Part shown: positions 18,685-28,464 of the stretch, piece after piece
How positions within the stretch are numbered: position 1 is the stretch's first letter
Layout of the letters: the number at the start of each line of letters is the position of its first letter
Assembly: GCF_014698015.1 (NCBI RefSeq)
Contig: NZ_JACXBS010000004.1
Location: 1 to 64,000 of the forward strand
DNA length: 64,000 nucleotides
Source of the DNA: Kocuria sp. cx-455
Lineage (GTDB): Bacteria > Actinomycetota > Actinomycetes > Actinomycetales > Micrococcaceae
Direction of reading: 5' to 3'
Position numbers and translations under genes: made by a program
Notes under the pieces: model-generated
Database searches by the model: none
Told to the model about the DNA's origin: nothing
Seen by the model: only the letters and a program-made list of their open reading frames with translations

Positions 18685-19017
18685 GTGAGCCAAAACAGCC
18701 TTCGAACCTGTGTGGGGTGCAAAAAAGTTGTATCCCCTGACCAACTCGTCCGCGTAGCGGTGGAGCACACCCAACACGGCCCGGAAGCCGTACTGGACGT
18801 GTCCCGCCGTATCGGCGGCCGAGGGGCCTGGGTGCATCCCACCCAGGAATGCGTCACTACGGCAGTGCGGCGCCGCGCATTCAACCGCGCGTTCCGCACC
18901 GCCGTCAGTGCAGAGAACCTCGGCCACCACCTCAACGTTTTACTGTCCACACGGTGGAACGGGCAGAAGGAAAGCGAGTCAGAAGACCATGGAAAACCGA
19001 TGAGTGCCAAGCGATGA
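18685..19017 (+). CDS. ylxR: YlxR-family RNA-binding protein (DUF448)
   Basis: A 110-residue basic protein. The N-terminal CVGCKKVV and the GRGAWVHPTQEC region are the YlxR signature, including the GRGA(Y/W) nucleic-acid-binding motif. Family members sit between nusA and infB in most Gram-positives; binding to RNase P RNA or a regulatory role has been proposed for some. The GTG start follows GGAG. The long C-terminal Lys/Glu tail is unusual but of low complexity. Confidence 0.88.
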   Translation: MSQNSLRTCVGCKKVVSPDQLVRVAVEHTQHGPEAVLDVSRRIGGRGAWVHPTQECVTTAVRRRAFNRAFRTAVSAENLGHHLNVLLSTRWNGQKESESEDHGKPMSAKR

Positions 19018-19142
19018 GTACTTTTTCGTACTCCGCCCACGGCCAGCGGGGTCGCATGTCGAGCAGCGACGCGCCCCAAGGCCGCATCAACGGAAGATAA
19101 AAGGTTCGTGCCTGTTTCGGTGCGGACCGAGACAGGAGAAAT

Positions 19143-22037
19143 GTGGCCAAGCCCCGTGTCCACGAGCTCGCCAAAGAGCTCGGTATCACGTCTAAAGAAG
19201 CGATTTCCAAGCTTCAAGAATTAGGGGAATTCGTCCGTGGAGCATCGTCCACGGTGGAGCCCCCGGTAGCCAAGAAACTTCGCACTGCGTTCCCGGCCGG
19301 TTCCGGAGACGCCTCGGCGGAGAAGGTTCAGAAAAAGACCCCGAGCGCCAAGCCCGCGCAGCAGCCCAAGACCGAGACCAAGTCCGCCGGCACACGCCCG
19401 GTAGCAGCACCCGGTCCCAAGCCGGGCCAAGCTGCGCCCAAACCCGCGCAGGCCAAGGAGCAGACGGCCCCGGCCGCGACCCCCACGGCAGAGTCCAGGC
19501 CTGCTCCGGCTCCCAAGGCCGAAGCACCCAAGGCACAGGCTCCCAAGGCCCCCGAGTCCAAGCCGCAGTCACCCAAGTCCTCGGCTCCCAAGCCGGGCGG
19601 TGCCCGTCCGGGAAACAACCCGTACGCATCGCAGCAGGGCATGGGCCGCGGTTCCGAGTCCAATGCTCCCAAGCCCGGCGGCGCCCGCCCAGGGCAGCAG
19701 CGTTCCGGTAAGCCGGGTGCTCCTCGCCCGGGTAACAACCCCTTCGCGCCCCAGCAGGGTATGCGCACGAGCGGTTCCGGCCAGGGCGGTCCCCGCCCCG
19801 GCGGTCCTCGCCCGGCAGGGCCCCGTCCGGGTGGGCCGCGCCCCCCGCACGGCGCTCAGGGCAGTCAGGGTGGAGCCCGCACCGGCGCTCCGCGTCCGGG
19901 TGGTGCCCGTCAGGGCCAGGGACAGGGTGCTCCCCGTCCCGGTGGTCCTCGCCCTTCGCCCAACATGATGCCGGGCCACACCACCGGTGTGGCTCCCATC
20001 GGCAGCCGTCCCGGTAACGCCGGTGGCGGCGGCCCCCGCCGCGGTGGTGGCGGTCCCGGTGGCGGCGGCGGTTTCCGCGGCCGTGGTGGCCGCGGCGGCA
20101 CCCAGGGTGCTTTCGGTCGTGGTGGTGGCGGCCGCGGCCGGCAGCGCAAGTCGAAGCGGGCAAAGCGTCAAGAGCTCGAGCAGATGTCAGCGCCCGCCGT
20201 GGGCGGCGTCTCCGTTCCGCACGGTGACGGCAACACGGTGGTCCGCTTGCGTCGCGGTGCCTCGCTCATGGACTTCGCCGAGAAGATCAACGCCAACCCG
20301 GCCTCGCTGGTGACCGTTCTCATCCACTTGGGTGAAATGGCCACGCAGACCCAGTCGCTGGACGAGGAAACGTTCGAGCTCTTGGGCGCCGAGCTGGGCT
20401 TCAAGATCCAGATCGTCTCGCCGGAGGACGAGGAGCGCGAGCTGCTCGAATCCTTCGACATCGATCTCGAGGCCGAGGCCGAGGCCGAGGGCGATGAAGT
20501 TCTCGAATCCCGTCCTCCGGTTGTCACCGTGATGGGTCACGTGGACCACGGTAAGACCCGTCTGCTGGACGCCATCCGCAACACCACGGTGATCGAAGGT
20601 GAGGCCGGCGGCATTACCCAGCACATCGGTGCGTACCAGATCTCCACCGAGGTGGACGGCGAGGAACGCCTGATCACGTTCATCGACACCCCGGGTCATG
20701 AGGCGTTCACCGCCATGCGTGCCCGCGGCGCCAAGGTCACCGACATCGCCGTTCTGGTGGTCGCCGCTGACGACGGCGTGATGCCGCAGACCGTCGAGGC
20801 GTTGAACCACGCCCAGGCGGCCGGCGTGCCGATCGTGGTCGCGGTGAACAAGATCGACAAGCCGGAGGCCAACCCGGAGAAGATCCGCGGTCAGCTCACC
20901 GAGTACGGATTGATCCCCGAAGAATACGGTGGCGACACCATGTTCGTGGATGTTTCCGCCCGTGCCGGTCTGAACATCGAGGACCTGCTCGACGCGGTGG
21001 TCCTGACCGCCGACGGCGCCCTGGAACTGCAGGCCAATCCCGACAAGGATGCTCGCGGTGTGGCCATTGAGGCCAACCTGGACCGGGGCCGCGGTGCAGT
21101 GTGCACCGTGCTGGTCCAGTCCGGCACGCTGAAGGTCGGCGATGCCATTGTGGCCGGTGCGGCTCACGGTCGTGTGCGCGCAATGTTCGACGAGAACGGT
21201 CAGCCCGTCGAGGCGGCACTGCCGTCGCGTCCGGTGCAGGTGCTGGGTCTGTCCGCAGTACCCCGTGCCGGTGACACCTTCTTGGCGACCCAGGAGGAGC
21301 GCACGGCACGTCAGATCTCCGAGAAGCGTCAGGCCGCAGATCGCAACGCGCAGCTGGCCAAGCGCCGCAAGCGCATCACGCTCGAGTCCTTCGACGAGGC
21401 CGTGGCCGAGGGCAAGATGGACACCCTCAACCTCATCATCAAGGGTGACGTCTCCGGTGCCGTGGAGGCCCTGGAAGACTCGTTGCTCAAGATCGATGTG
21501 GGCGGGGACGAAGTTCAGCTGCGTGTCATCCACCGTGGTGTGGGTGCCATTACGCAGAACGACGTCAACCTGGCCACCGTGGACAACGCGGTCATCATCG
21601 GCTTCAACGTCCGTCCGGCCGAGCGTGTCACCGAACTCGCGGACCGCGAGGGCGTGGACATGAAGTTCTACTCGGTGATCTACAACGCCATTGATGATGT
21701 CGAGAACGCCCTCAAGGGCATGCTCAAGCCGGAGTACGAAGAGGTGGAGCTCGGTACCGCCGAGATCCGCGAGGTGTTCCGGTCCTCCAAGTGGGGCAAC
21801 ATCGCCGGTGCGTACATCACCAAGGGTGTCGTCAAGCGCAACGCCAAGGCTCGCCTGGTGCGTGACGGCAACGTGGTCAAGGACAGCCTCACCATTGATT
21901 CGCTGCGCCGTTTCAAGGACGACGCCACGGAGGTCCGCGAGGGCTACGAGTGCGGTATCGGCCTGGGCTCGTTCAACGACATCCAAGAGGGCGACATGAT
22001 CGAGACGTGGGAGATGCGCGAGAAGCCTCGCGCCTGA
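19143..22037 (+). CDS. infB: Translation initiation factor IF-2
   Basis: GTPase that brings fMet-tRNA to the 30S subunit and joins the 50S. The 964-residue actinobacterial form begins with an IF2_N helix-turn-helix ([11 protein letters not shown]), then about 280 residues of Ala/Pro/Lys-rich then Gly/Pro/Arg-rich low-complexity sequence with repeated GGARPG and RPGGPRP units, an RGG-like basic patch (about 300-345) and a second IF2_N domain. The G domain carries GHVDHGKT at about 465, DTPGHE near 517 and NKID near 570; domains II-IV follow. The start is GTG after AGGAG. Confidence 0.98.
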   Translation: MAKPRVHELAKELGITSKEAISKLQELGEFVRGASSTVEPPVAKKLRTAFPAGSGDASAEKVQKKTPSAKPAQQPKTETKSAGTRPVAAPGPKPGQAAPKPAQAKEQTAPAATPTAESRPAPAPKAEAPKAQAPKAPESKPQSPKSSAPKPGGARPGNNPYASQQGMGRGSESNAPKPGGARPGQQRSGKPGAPRPGNNPFAPQQGMRTSGSGQGGPRPGGPRPAGPRPGGPRPPHGAQGSQGGARTGAPRPGGARQGQGQGAPRPGGPRPSPNMMPGHTTGVAPIGSRPGNAGGGGPRRGGGGPGGGGGFRGRGGRGGTQGAFGRGGGGRGRQRKSKRAKRQELEQMSAPAVGGVSVPHGDGNTVVRLRRGASLMDFAEKINANPASLVTVLIHLGEMATQTQSLDEETFELLGAELGFKIQIVSPEDEERELLESFDIDLEAEAEAEGDEVLESRPPVVTVMGHVDHGKTRLLDAIRNTTVIEGEAGGITQHIGAYQISTEVDGEERLITFIDTPGHEAFTAMRARGAKVTDIAVLVVAADDGVMPQTVEALNHAQAAGVPIVVAVNKIDKPEANPEKIRGQLTEYGLIPEEYGGDTMFVDVSARAGLNIEDLLDAVVLTADGALELQANPDKDARGVAIEANLDRGRGAVCTVLVQSGTLKVGDAIVAGAAHGRVRAMFDENGQPVEAALPSRPVQVLGLSAVPRAGDTFLATQEERTARQISEKRQAADRNAQLAKRRKRITLESFDEAVAEGKMDTLNLIIKGDVSGAVEALEDSLLKIDVGGDEVQLRVIHRGVGAITQNDVNLATVDNAVIIGFNVRPAERVTELADREGVDMKFYSVIYNAIDDVENALKGMLKPEYEEVELGTAEIREVFRSSKWGNIAGAYITKGVVKRNAKARLVRDGNVVKDSLTIDSLRRFKDDATEVREGYECGIGLGSFNDIQEGDMIETWEMREKPRA

Positions 22038-22052
22038 GCCACGTAACGCTCG

Positions 22053-22117
22053 GCGGCGGGTGCCCCGGTTTCCGGTAGGTGCCCGCCGCATCGGCCCGCC
22101 GCCCACGGCGGCGGGCC
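22053..22117 (+). terminator. Tandem GC-rich hairpins between infB and rbfA
   Basis: One hairpin pairs 22053-22064 with 22078-22089 (with wobbles); a second pairs 22093-22103 with 22107-22117 perfectly around a CAC loop. There is no T tract. They may attenuate or stabilise rather than end transcription, since rbfA starts only 83 bases later. Confidence 0.5.
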
Positions 22118-22199
22118 AGCGGCGTCGTCATCACGGCGGCGCCGCACCCCAGATTTCTGACACGGAACGCTCAGCGTTCCCCAGCGAAAGAGAGTCACC

Positions 22200-22664
22200 A
22201 TGGTTGACGCCGCTCGGGCCGCACGGCTCGCCGACCGCATCAAGGTGATTGTTGCGCAGGCACTCGAGCGCCGGATCAAGGATCCCCGCCTGGGCTTCGT
22301 GACCATCACCGATGCCCGGGTCACCAACGACCTGCAGCACGCAACCTTGTACTACACGGTGTACGGCGACGAGACGCAGCGCGCGGACACCGCCCGTGCC
22401 CTCGAGTCCGCCAAGGGCGTGCTGCGTTCCGAGGTGGGAAAGAACATCACGGCTCGCCTCACGCCCACGCTCACGTTCGTGGCGGACGAGATTCCCGCCG
22501 ACGCCGCTCGTCTCGAGGAACTCTTGCGCGCCGCGCGCGAAAAGGACGAGCAGGTCGCGGCGCAGGCCGTGGGCGCTTCCTACGCTGCCGGTGAGGATGC
22601 CTACCGCACGCCCGAGGACAACCCGGACGACGACGCCCCCGACTCCAACTCCGCACGGAGCTGA
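22200..22664 (+). CDS. rbfA: 30S ribosome-binding factor A
   Basis: KH-fold factor needed for 16S rRNA 5' end maturation. The 154-residue product has the RbfA core: RIKVIVAQALERRIKDPRLGFVTITDARVTNDL at the N-terminus and FVADEIPADAARLEELL near 95-111. A short acidic Asp-rich tail (about 135-154) extends past the usual end. The ATG follows GAAAGAGA. truB starts 6 bases after the stop. Confidence 0.96.
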   Translation: MVDAARAARLADRIKVIVAQALERRIKDPRLGFVTITDARVTNDLQHATLYYTVYGDETQRADTARALESAKGVLRSEVGKNITARLTPTLTFVADEIPADAARLEELLRAAREKDEQVAAQAVGASYAAGEDAYRTPEDNPDDDAPDSNSARS

Positions 22665-22669
22665 CGCGC

Positions 22670-23671
22670 GTGAGTGAACGGCCCCGCGTTCCGAGCCCGG
22701 CTCCCTCGCTCCCGAGGGTGGCCGGGTTCGTCATCGTCGACAAACCCCTCGGGTGGACCTCTCACGACGTCGTGGCGCGCATGCGGCGGCTGGCCGGCAC
22801 CCGCAAGGTCGGCCATGCCGGTACCCTGGACCCCGCGGCGTCGGGCGTCTTGGTCCTGGGGGTGGAGAAGGCCACCAAGCTACTCACCTGGGTCACCGGG
22901 ACGTCCAAGACGTACGAGGCCAGCATTCGGCTGGGTGCGGCCACGGTGACCGACGACGCCGAGGGCGAGGTCACCGAGCAAGCGAACGCCTCGGTTCTCG
23001 CGGCCGTGACCGACGAGGATATTCATCGCGAAGTCACTGCGTTGACGGGGCAGATCCAACAGGTCCCGTCCGCCGTGAGCGCCATCAAGGTCAACGGCAA
23101 GCGTTCCTATGCGCGTGTGCGCGGCGGTGAGGACGTCGTCCTGGCCGCCCGGGCCGTCACGATCCACGACTTCACGGTGCACGGCATTGACCGGGAGGAC
23201 ACGGGCATCACCGTGACCGCCACCGTCTCGTGTTCGTCGGGTACCTACATTCGCGCGCTGGCGCGGGACATGGGAAGCGCCCTGGGCGTGGGGGGTCACC
23301 TGACAGCGCTGCGGCGCACCCGCGTGGGTTCGTTCACCCTGGATCAGGCCCACACCCTGGAAGAACTGACGCGGTCCGTGAGCGCCGGCGGCACCGTGGA
23401 CACCCTGGAGATCAACGCCGTCGCCGCCCAGTTGTTTCCCGTGCGCCGTCTGGACGCGAAAGAAGCCACCGATCTGTCTCACGGGCGGCGAATCTCGGCC
23501 CACCCCGCGGAGCTGGCGGCCGGGCACGACCTCCCCGTGGCGTGTTTCGCTCCGGACGGCTCCCTGGTGGCGCTGGCCGAAAACCGCGGTTCCGCTGCCA
23601 ACCGGTACGCGACGTCCGTGCTCGGTATCGCCGCCGGGGAAACCTTCTCACTCGGGCAGGAGGACCACTGA
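22670..23671 (+). CDS. truB: tRNA pseudouridine-55 synthase
   Basis: Converts U55 of the tRNA T-loop to pseudouridine. The 333-residue protein shows FVIVDKPLGWTSHDVV, then GHAGTLDPAASGVL with the catalytic Asp near 51, SAIKVNGKRSYARVR, and a SGTYIRALARDMG motif. The C-terminal part includes a PUA-like region. The start is GTG; the TGA stop overlaps the ATG of the next gene by one base, giving a TGATG junction. Confidence 0.97.
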   Translation: MSERPRVPSPAPSLPRVAGFVIVDKPLGWTSHDVVARMRRLAGTRKVGHAGTLDPAASGVLVLGVEKATKLLTWVTGTSKTYEASIRLGAATVTDDAEGEVTEQANASVLAAVTDEDIHREVTALTGQIQQVPSAVSAIKVNGKRSYARVRGGEDVVLAARAVTIHDFTVHGIDREDTGITVTATVSCSSGTYIRALARDMGSALGVGGHLTALRRTRVGSFTLDQAHTLEELTRSVSAGGTVDTLEINAVAAQLFPVRRLDAKEATDLSHGRRISAHPAELAAGHDLPVACFAPDGSLVALAENRGSAANRYATSVLGIAAGETFSLGQEDH

Positions 23672-24048
23672 TGCTGTGGGGCTATGACGGCTGGTTCTGG
23701 GCCTCGGTGGTGATTGGCACACTGTCCTGTCTGATCTGCGTGGTGCAGGCCCTCCGCGGGCGTGAACCGGACGACTTCTCCCAGGGCTCGGTGCTGGTCC
23801 TGGAGCTGTTCCTGATCGTGTACATGGTGGGCTCACTGTTCCTTCCCCTGTACGGGGCGGAAGCTTCCGGGAGCGTTCTCGAGTACTGGGGGTACTTGCT
23901 CACGGCACTCTTGATCCCCGCCGGCACCTTTATTTGGTCTCTCGTGGAACGATCACGGTGGTCGACTCTCATCCTGGCCGCGGCGGGACCCGTGGTGGTC
24001 GTCATGGTGTACAGGATGAATTTCATTTGGTACTACCAGAATGTCTGA
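23671..24048 (+). CDS. Small integral membrane protein, unknown function
   Basis: A 125-residue, four-helix membrane protein with a short charged middle loop (RGREPDDFSQG) and a Trp/Tyr-rich C-terminus. I do not recognise a characterised family; similar small proteins sit between truB and ribF in Micrococcaceae. The ATG overlaps the truB stop and the 3' end overlaps the next gene by 8 bases, so it is co-translated with both. Confidence 0.8.
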   Translation: MLWGYDGWFWASVVIGTLSCLICVVQALRGREPDDFSQGSVLVLELFLIVYMVGSLFLPLYGAEASGSVLEYWGYLLTALLIPAGTFIWSLVERSRWSTLILAAAGPVVVVMVYRMNFIWYYQNV

Positions 24049-24559
24049 GCAGGACCGCGAGCGAGAACACCACGGAAAGGACAGGACTCCAGTGAGCAAG
24101 CCGACCGAGCACAACGCACTGCAGCAGCGCTTCGGCCATCGAGCGCGCACCCAACGCACGGACGCCAAATCCAGTGGGTTCGGCCGAGTCATCATCGTGA
24201 TCTACGGGGTTTTCTCACTGTCCGCCGGTGTGCGTTCCCTATACCAGCTCGGCACGGAGTTCTCCCTGGCACCGTTCGCCATCATCCTGTCCACCATCTC
24301 GGCGGCGATCTACGTGATTGCCACCGTGGCGCTGAGCAAATCGGGCCCGGGGTGGCACCGGATCGCCTGGCTCGCCGTGTGGACCGAGATGATCGGCGTG
24401 CTTGCGGTGGGACTGCTCAGCGTCATGGCCCCCGGGCTGTTCCCCAAGGCCAGTGTCTGGTCCCATTTCGGTGCCGGGTACGGATACGTGCCTTTGGTGC
24501 TGCCCGTGATCGGGCTCATCTGGTTGTGGCGCACCCGACCGAACCATTCGAACGGGTAG
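24041..24559 (+). CDS. Conserved membrane protein, unknown function
   Basis: A 172-residue protein with a polar, Arg/His-rich N-terminus of about 50 residues and four membrane helices (about 50-70, 77-98, 107-128, 146-163). No recognised family. Two starts are possible: ATG at 24041 (overlapping the upstream gene) or GTG at 24092 behind GGACAGGA. It lies directly before ribF. Confidence 0.8.
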   Translation: MSEQDREREHHGKDRTPVSKPTEHNALQQRFGHRARTQRTDAKSSGFGRVIIVIYGVFSLSAGVRSLYQLGTEFSLAPFAIILSTISAAIYVIATVALSKSGPGWHRIAWLAVWTEMIGVLAVGLLSVMAPGLFPKASVWSHFGAGYGYVPLVLPVIGLIWLWRTRPNHSNG

Positions 24560-24601
24560 GCTCGTTTCGTCCCGCCCGCACACTCGACCTCGAGGAGAAC
24601 A

Positions 24602-25615
24602 GTGATCCGCTGGAGATCCCGCGACGACATCACGCCGGGTTTCGGACCGTCCGTTGTGACGATCGGAAATTTCGACGGAGTCCACCGCGGTCACCAACAC
24701 GTTTTCGACACGTTGCTGGAGGTGGCCGGGCAGCGCAACGCGCACTCCGTGGTGGTCACCTTTGATCCCCACCCGGCGCTCGTGCACCGCCCGGAATCGC
24801 ACCCGGGGGTGATCATGGGCCTTGAGGACAAACTTGATGCGCTGGAGACCACGCGTATCGATGCCGTTCTGGTGCAGCCCTATTCACTCGACTTCGCGCA
24901 GCTGACACCCGAAGAATTCGTGGTGGACTACCTGGTCAAACCCCTCGAGGCGGTCTGCCTGGTGATCGGGGCCGATGTTCGGTTGGGCAGGGACAACACC
25001 GGGGATCTCAACGCGATCCGGGCGCTGGGCGAGAAACACGGCTTCGATGTGATGGTCGTTGCCGACGTCGTGGGGACGGAACCCTCCACCCCCTTCAGGA
25101 ACGGCACCCCGGCGGCTGCCGCCACGGAACGCAGATGCTCGTCCACCTGGATCCGCTCGTGCTTGGAAGCCGGGGACATGCGCGGCGCCGCCGGGCTGCT
25201 CAGCCGAAACCACCGCATGCGCGGAGAGGTGGTCCACGGGGCGGCCCGCGGACGCGAACTGGGATTCCCCACGGCCAATCTCTCGTCGGAGGCAACGGGA
25301 TTCATTCCCGCGGACGGCGTGTACGCGGGCTGGCTCGTGGACGCGAACGGCAAGCGGTGGCCCACCGCCATTTCCGTGGGCTCCAATCCCACGTTCGAGG
25401 GAGTGTCCCGGCAGGTCGAGGCCCATGTGATCGATCGCCCGGAAGAGGACATCGAGGATTTCAATCTCTACGGCCAGGAGGTCGTGGTGGAGTTCGTGGA
25501 ACGGTTGCGCGGCATGGTGGCCTACCGGGGGATCGATGCTCTCGTGGCCCAAATGAACGACGACGTCGAACGGTCTCGCGAGATCCTGGCCAAGGAGCCT
25601 CGCGAGACCGTCTGA
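24602..25615 (+). CDS. ribF: Bifunctional riboflavin kinase / FAD synthetase
   Basis: Phosphorylates riboflavin to FMN and adenylates FMN to FAD. The N-terminal adenylyltransferase domain has GNFDGVHRGHQ (about 22-32) and TFDPHPAL; the C-terminal flavokinase domain has GRELGFPTANL (about 218-228) with the PTAN Mg/ATP motif and GVYAGWL. The 337-residue length is a little over typical. The GTG start follows GAGGAGAA. Last plus-strand gene of the translation cluster, convergent with the aldo/keto reductase gene 18 bases away. Confidence 0.97.
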   Translation: MIRWRSRDDITPGFGPSVVTIGNFDGVHRGHQHVFDTLLEVAGQRNAHSVVVTFDPHPALVHRPESHPGVIMGLEDKLDALETTRIDAVLVQPYSLDFAQLTPEEFVVDYLVKPLEAVCLVIGADVRLGRDNTGDLNAIRALGEKHGFDVMVVADVVGTEPSTPFRNGTPAAAATERRCSSTWIRSCLEAGDMRGAAGLLSRNHRMRGEVVHGAARGRELGFPTANLSSEATGFIPADGVYAGWLVDANGKRWPTAISVGSNPTFEGVSRQVEAHVIDRPEEDIEDFNLYGQEVVVEFVERLRGMVAYRGIDALVAQMNDDVERSREILAKEPRETV

Positions 25616-25633
25616 GGAGGGAACCGGGCTCGG

Positions 25634-26497
25634 TTACAGTTCTTCGTGCTCGCGCGGATCGAATCCGGATCCGCTCAAACCGGTGTGCAGCATCTTCATG
25701 CGCTTCATCTGCTCGTCGGTCAGGTCCCAGTCGAAAACATCCAGGTTCTCGGCCATGCGTGTGACGTTCGAGGTTTTGGGAATGGGCAGAATGTTGGATT
25801 GAATGTGCCACCGCAGCATGACCTGGGCGGGCGTGCGACCCACCTTGCGTGCAATGTCCGCAATCCATTCGTGCTGCAGGATGTCGGTCTTGCGACCCAG
25901 CGGTGACCACGCCTCCGTCACGATTTTGTGCTCGGCGTGGAATTCACGCAGTAGCTCCTGCTGATACTGCGGGTGCAGTTCCACCTGGTTGATCACCGGC
26001 ATTTCACCGGTCTCCCGTTCGAGACGCAGTAGGTGTTCCGGCAGGAAATTGGACACACCGATGGACCTGACCAATCCCTGATCGCGGAGCTCGATCATGG
26101 TCTGCCAGGTCTCCACGTAGCGGTCCACGCCAGGATTGGGCCAGTGGATCAAGTACAGGTCCACGTAATCGGTGCCGAGTCGTTCAAGCGATCCCTCGAG
26201 GGAACGGCGCACGGAATCGGTGCCATGGTCACGGCCCGGAAGTTTGGTGGTCAGGAAGATCTCGTCACGTGTGATCTCCGATGCCTTGATGCCACGACCC
26301 ACACCCAGCTCGTTGCCGTAGTTCACGGCGGTGTCCACCAGACGGTAGCCGCGCCACAAAGCCTCCGGGATCAGCGCCTCTGCCTCGGCGTCATCCATGG
26401 GGTAGGTGCCCAGGCCCAACTGGGGAATCTTGGTCCCGTCCCGCAGCACGTGGCGCGGGACATCCGGTACGGCATCCTCAAGTTTCTTGTCGCTCAT
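25634..26497 (-). CDS. Aldo/keto reductase
   Basis: NADPH-dependent carbonyl reductase of the AKR superfamily, 287 residues. The catalytic set is visible: Asp and Tyr in LVDTAVNYGNE (about 54-64), Lys in TTKLPGRD (about 88) and His in YLIHWPNP (about 121). The C-terminal loop has the PIPKTSN coenzyme-binding segment. It resembles 2,5-diketo-gluconate reductase-type enzymes, but the substrate is not known. It is 12 bases downstream of the MTA/SAH nucleosidase gene, so probably in the same transcript. Confidence 0.93.
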   Translation of the reverse strand: MSDKKLEDAVPDVPRHVLRDGTKIPQLGLGTYPMDDAEAEALIPEALWRGYRLVDTAVNYGNELGVGRGIKASEITRDEIFLTTKLPGRDHGTDSVRRSLEGSLERLGTDYVDLYLIHWPNPGVDRYVETWQTMIELRDQGLVRSIGVSNFLPEHLLRLERETGEMPVINQVELHPQYQQELLREFHAEHKIVTEAWSPLGRKTDILQHEWIADIARKVGRTPAQVMLRWHIQSNILPIPKTSNVTRMAENLDVFDWDLTDEQMKRMKMLHTGLSGSGFDPREHEEL

Positions 26498-26509
26498 GCG
26501 TTCCTCACT

Positions 26510-27283
26510 TCACTCGGACGTGCTTTGGCGAATGGTGCTCAGTACCTGGCATACCGCACTCGCGCTGATTTCTGCCACCAGGTCGATTTCCAGGTGGAAC
26601 TGCTGGCCGGCTGCCGGCCCGCACAGGTCTGAAACACTGCGGACGGCCAGGAAAGGATACTGGCGGGTGGCGCACACCTGCGCAAGTGCCACGGTCTCCA
26701 TGTCGGTGCTCAGTGCATTGGGAAAGATCTCACGCGTCGCGCCCACGTTCGCCTCCGTCACGAAGGAACCGCCCGAGAGCATGGTGCCCCGCAGCACGGT
26801 TTGTTCATCGGTCCCGATCACGTCCTCCGCGGCGGCCAGCAAGCGTGCCGCGGGGGAGTAGCTCTCCGGCATGCCGGGAACCTGGCCCGGAAGGTATCCG
26901 AACGCCGTGGCGTCCGCATCGGCGTAACAATAGTCCGTGCCGATCACCAGATCGCCCACATTGACGTCCGACCTTAACCCGCCGGCGGATCCCGCGGAGA
27001 TCACGGCGGAAGGTTCGAACCTTTCGATCACGGCGGTCAGTGCCGACGCCGCATTGACCAGGCCGATGCCGGTGCGCACGAGCAACACCGGGTCGCCCTC
27101 GAGGATCACCGCGTACACCAGAGCGGGGCCCACGGTGAGTGGTTGCGCCGCTCGCTCCGTGGCGCGAGCCAGGAAGGGCTCGGCCTCTTCGTCCATGGCG
27201 ACCACCACGGCGGGTGAGCCCACGCAACGACCGAACAATGTTGCGTCCCGGTTCACCGTCTCCTGGGAGGCGTCTGGGTTCAC
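26510..27283 (-). CDS. mtnN: MTA/SAH nucleosidase
   Basis: Cleaves adenine from S-adenosylhomocysteine and methylthioadenosine; the SRH product feeds LuxS. The 257-residue product has an N-terminal [12 protein letters not shown] strand-helix, the SAGSAGGL phosphate loop (about 96-103), [12 protein letters not shown] with the Glu that binds ribose (about 206) and RSVSDLCG with the catalytic Asp (about 230). I start at GTG 27283, which overlaps the luxS stop as GTGA; an upstream in-frame ATG would lie deep inside luxS. Confidence 0.9.
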   Translation of the reverse strand: MNPDASQETVNRDATLFGRCVGSPAVVVAMDEEAEPFLARATERAAQPLTVGPALVYAVILEGDPVLLVRTGIGLVNAASALTAVIERFEPSAVISAGSAGGLRSDVNVGDLVIGTDYCYADADATAFGYLPGQVPGMPESYSPAARLLAAAEDVIGTDEQTVLRGTMLSGGSFVTEANVGATREIFPNALSTDMETVALAQVCATRQYPFLAVRSVSDLCGPAAGQQFHLEIDLVAEISASAVCQVLSTIRQSTSE

Positions 27284-27738
27284 CGGGTGACCTCGTCCCA
27301 CGCGGCGCGCTCGTCCAAGAACTCCCGCACGGCTGACTGGGCTGCTTCCAGGCTGTGGTTGGCGCCCCAGCCGCACTGGACCTCGTTGGCGGCGGGGACC
27401 TCGCCGGCGTCGAGGATGTCCTGGAACGTGGCCTCCAACAGGTTCTTGAACTCGGTGTCCTCCACGCCGAGCATGATCGCGTAGAAACCGGTCTGGCAGC
27501 CCATGGGGGAGAAGTCGATGAGCGCCTCCGTGTGGTTGCGCATGTGCTCAGCGGTCAGGTGCTCGATCGAGTGGACCGCGGGCATCTCCAAATGCGCTTG
27601 GTTGGGCTGGGTGAAACGGACGTCGTACTTGATCAGAGTGTCCCCGCCGGGCAACTCCTTACGATCGGCGACCCGCACGTAGGGGGCTGCCACCGAACGG
27701 TGATCCAGATTGAAAGACTCCACGTTCATTTTCTTCAT
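27280..27738 (-). CDS. luxS: S-ribosylhomocysteine lyase (AI-2 synthase)
   Basis: Splits S-ribosylhomocysteine into homocysteine and DPD, the precursor of autoinducer-2. The 152-residue enzyme keeps the metal ligands of HSIEH (about 55-59) and the Cys of [13 protein letters not shown] (about 123), and the catalytic Cys in [10 protein letters not shown] (about 83). The N-terminus SFNLDH is typical; ATG at 27738 (MKKMN) or 27729 are the possible starts. First gene of the luxS-mtnN-AKR operon. Confidence 0.93.
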   Translation of the reverse strand: MKKMNVESFNLDHRSVAAPYVRVADRKELPGGDTLIKYDVRFTQPNQAHLEMPAVHSIEHLTAEHMRNHTEALIDFSPMGCQTGFYAIMLGVEDTEFKNLLEATFQDILDAGEVPAANEVQCGWGANHSLEAAQSAVREFLDERAAWDEVTR

Positions 27739-27813
27739 GGTGCCCATTGTCCCAGTTGAGGCAGACATCCATAACGGTGACCCGCCTAATACGCCGTATT
27801 GGATGCCGTCCGT

Positions 27814-27819
27814 TAGACT
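27814..27819 (+). promoter_or_regulatory. Candidate -10 box before rpsO
   Basis: TAGACT, 112 bases before the rpsO start. A divergent promoter for luxS must also lie in the 27739-27930 spacer, but I see no clear box for it. Confidence 0.45.
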
Positions 27820-27930
27820 GGTCAACGGTCAGACTGCGGTCCGTGGCGGTCAGGCCTCGGGGAAACTCCCGAACCCCGGGCGCGAACCCCGCGCACCGGG
27901 CGGTCACGGTACTAACTCAAGGAGTTATTC

Positions 27931-28200
27931 ATGGCACTGGATGCCGCTGTCAAGCAGGAAATCATCAAGGAGTACGCAACTCACGAGGGCGACACCGGTT
28001 CGCCCGAGGTGCAGATCGCCGTGCTGTCCCGTCGGATTTCCGATTTGACCGAGCACCTCAAGCAGCACAAGCACGATCACCACACTCGCCGCGGCCTCAT
28101 GGCCCTGGTGGGTCGCCGTCGTCGCATGCTTGACTACCTGCGTCGCACTGAGATCGCCCGCTACCGTGCGCTCATTGAGCGTCTCGGCCTGCGTAAGTGA
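27931..28200 (+). CDS. rpsO: 30S ribosomal protein S15
   Basis: An 89-residue ribosomal protein, the exact family length, that binds the 16S rRNA central domain. [17 protein letters not shown] and [11 protein letters not shown] are invariant S15 segments. AAGGAG precedes the ATG by 7 bases. It is followed by a strong hairpin and then pnp, the conserved pair. Confidence 0.98.
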   Translation: MALDAAVKQEIIKEYATHEGDTGSPEVQIAVLSRRISDLTEHLKQHKHDHHTRRGLMALVGRRRRMLDYLRRTEIARYRALIERLGLRK

Positions 28201-28214
28201 TGTGAGTCCTCGGT

Positions 28215-28250
28215 GTTCCCCGTGTTTTCCCGCGTGAAAACACGGGGAAC
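28215..28250 (+). terminator. Strong hairpin between rpsO and pnp
   Basis: GTTCCCCGTGTTTTC (28215-28229) pairs perfectly with GAAAACACGGGGAAC (28236-28250) around a 6-base loop. No T tract follows. In the rpsO-pnp region of other bacteria, such hairpins serve as terminators or as RNase III processing sites for pnp autocontrol; which applies here is unknown. The 264-base rpsO-pnp spacer otherwise holds nothing recognised. Confidence 0.75.
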
Positions 28251-28464
28251 CGCCGCAACCGGCGCTGTTCGGGACGAACACCGCCAGGTTCCGACAGGAA
28301 CCACCGGCCCATGGGCTAGAGACAACCAACAGAAAGTTCGTAGCGGATTCGCGCACCATATCGCGGTCCTCGACAGTGGCCTTCGCAAGGCATGTGCAGT
28401 GCGAGCGCCTCGATCGAAGACCGGTATGTCGCGCTTTTCGCAACAGAAGAAACGGAGGTGACCC

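Noticed and set aside
19560-20140. Tandem repeats in infB as a mobile or CRISPR-like array
   Set aside because: The repeats are in-frame GGARPG/RPGGPRP codons of the IF-2 N-terminus, of variable length and sequence, not array spacers.
20187-22106. 639-residue open frame antisense to infB
   Set aside because: Opposite the conserved G-domain of IF-2 and without any motif.
28213-28461. 82-residue plus-strand frame between rpsO and pnp
   Set aside because: It begins inside the rpsO-pnp hairpin, has no ribosome site and no recognisable features; the region is better explained as a structured spacer.
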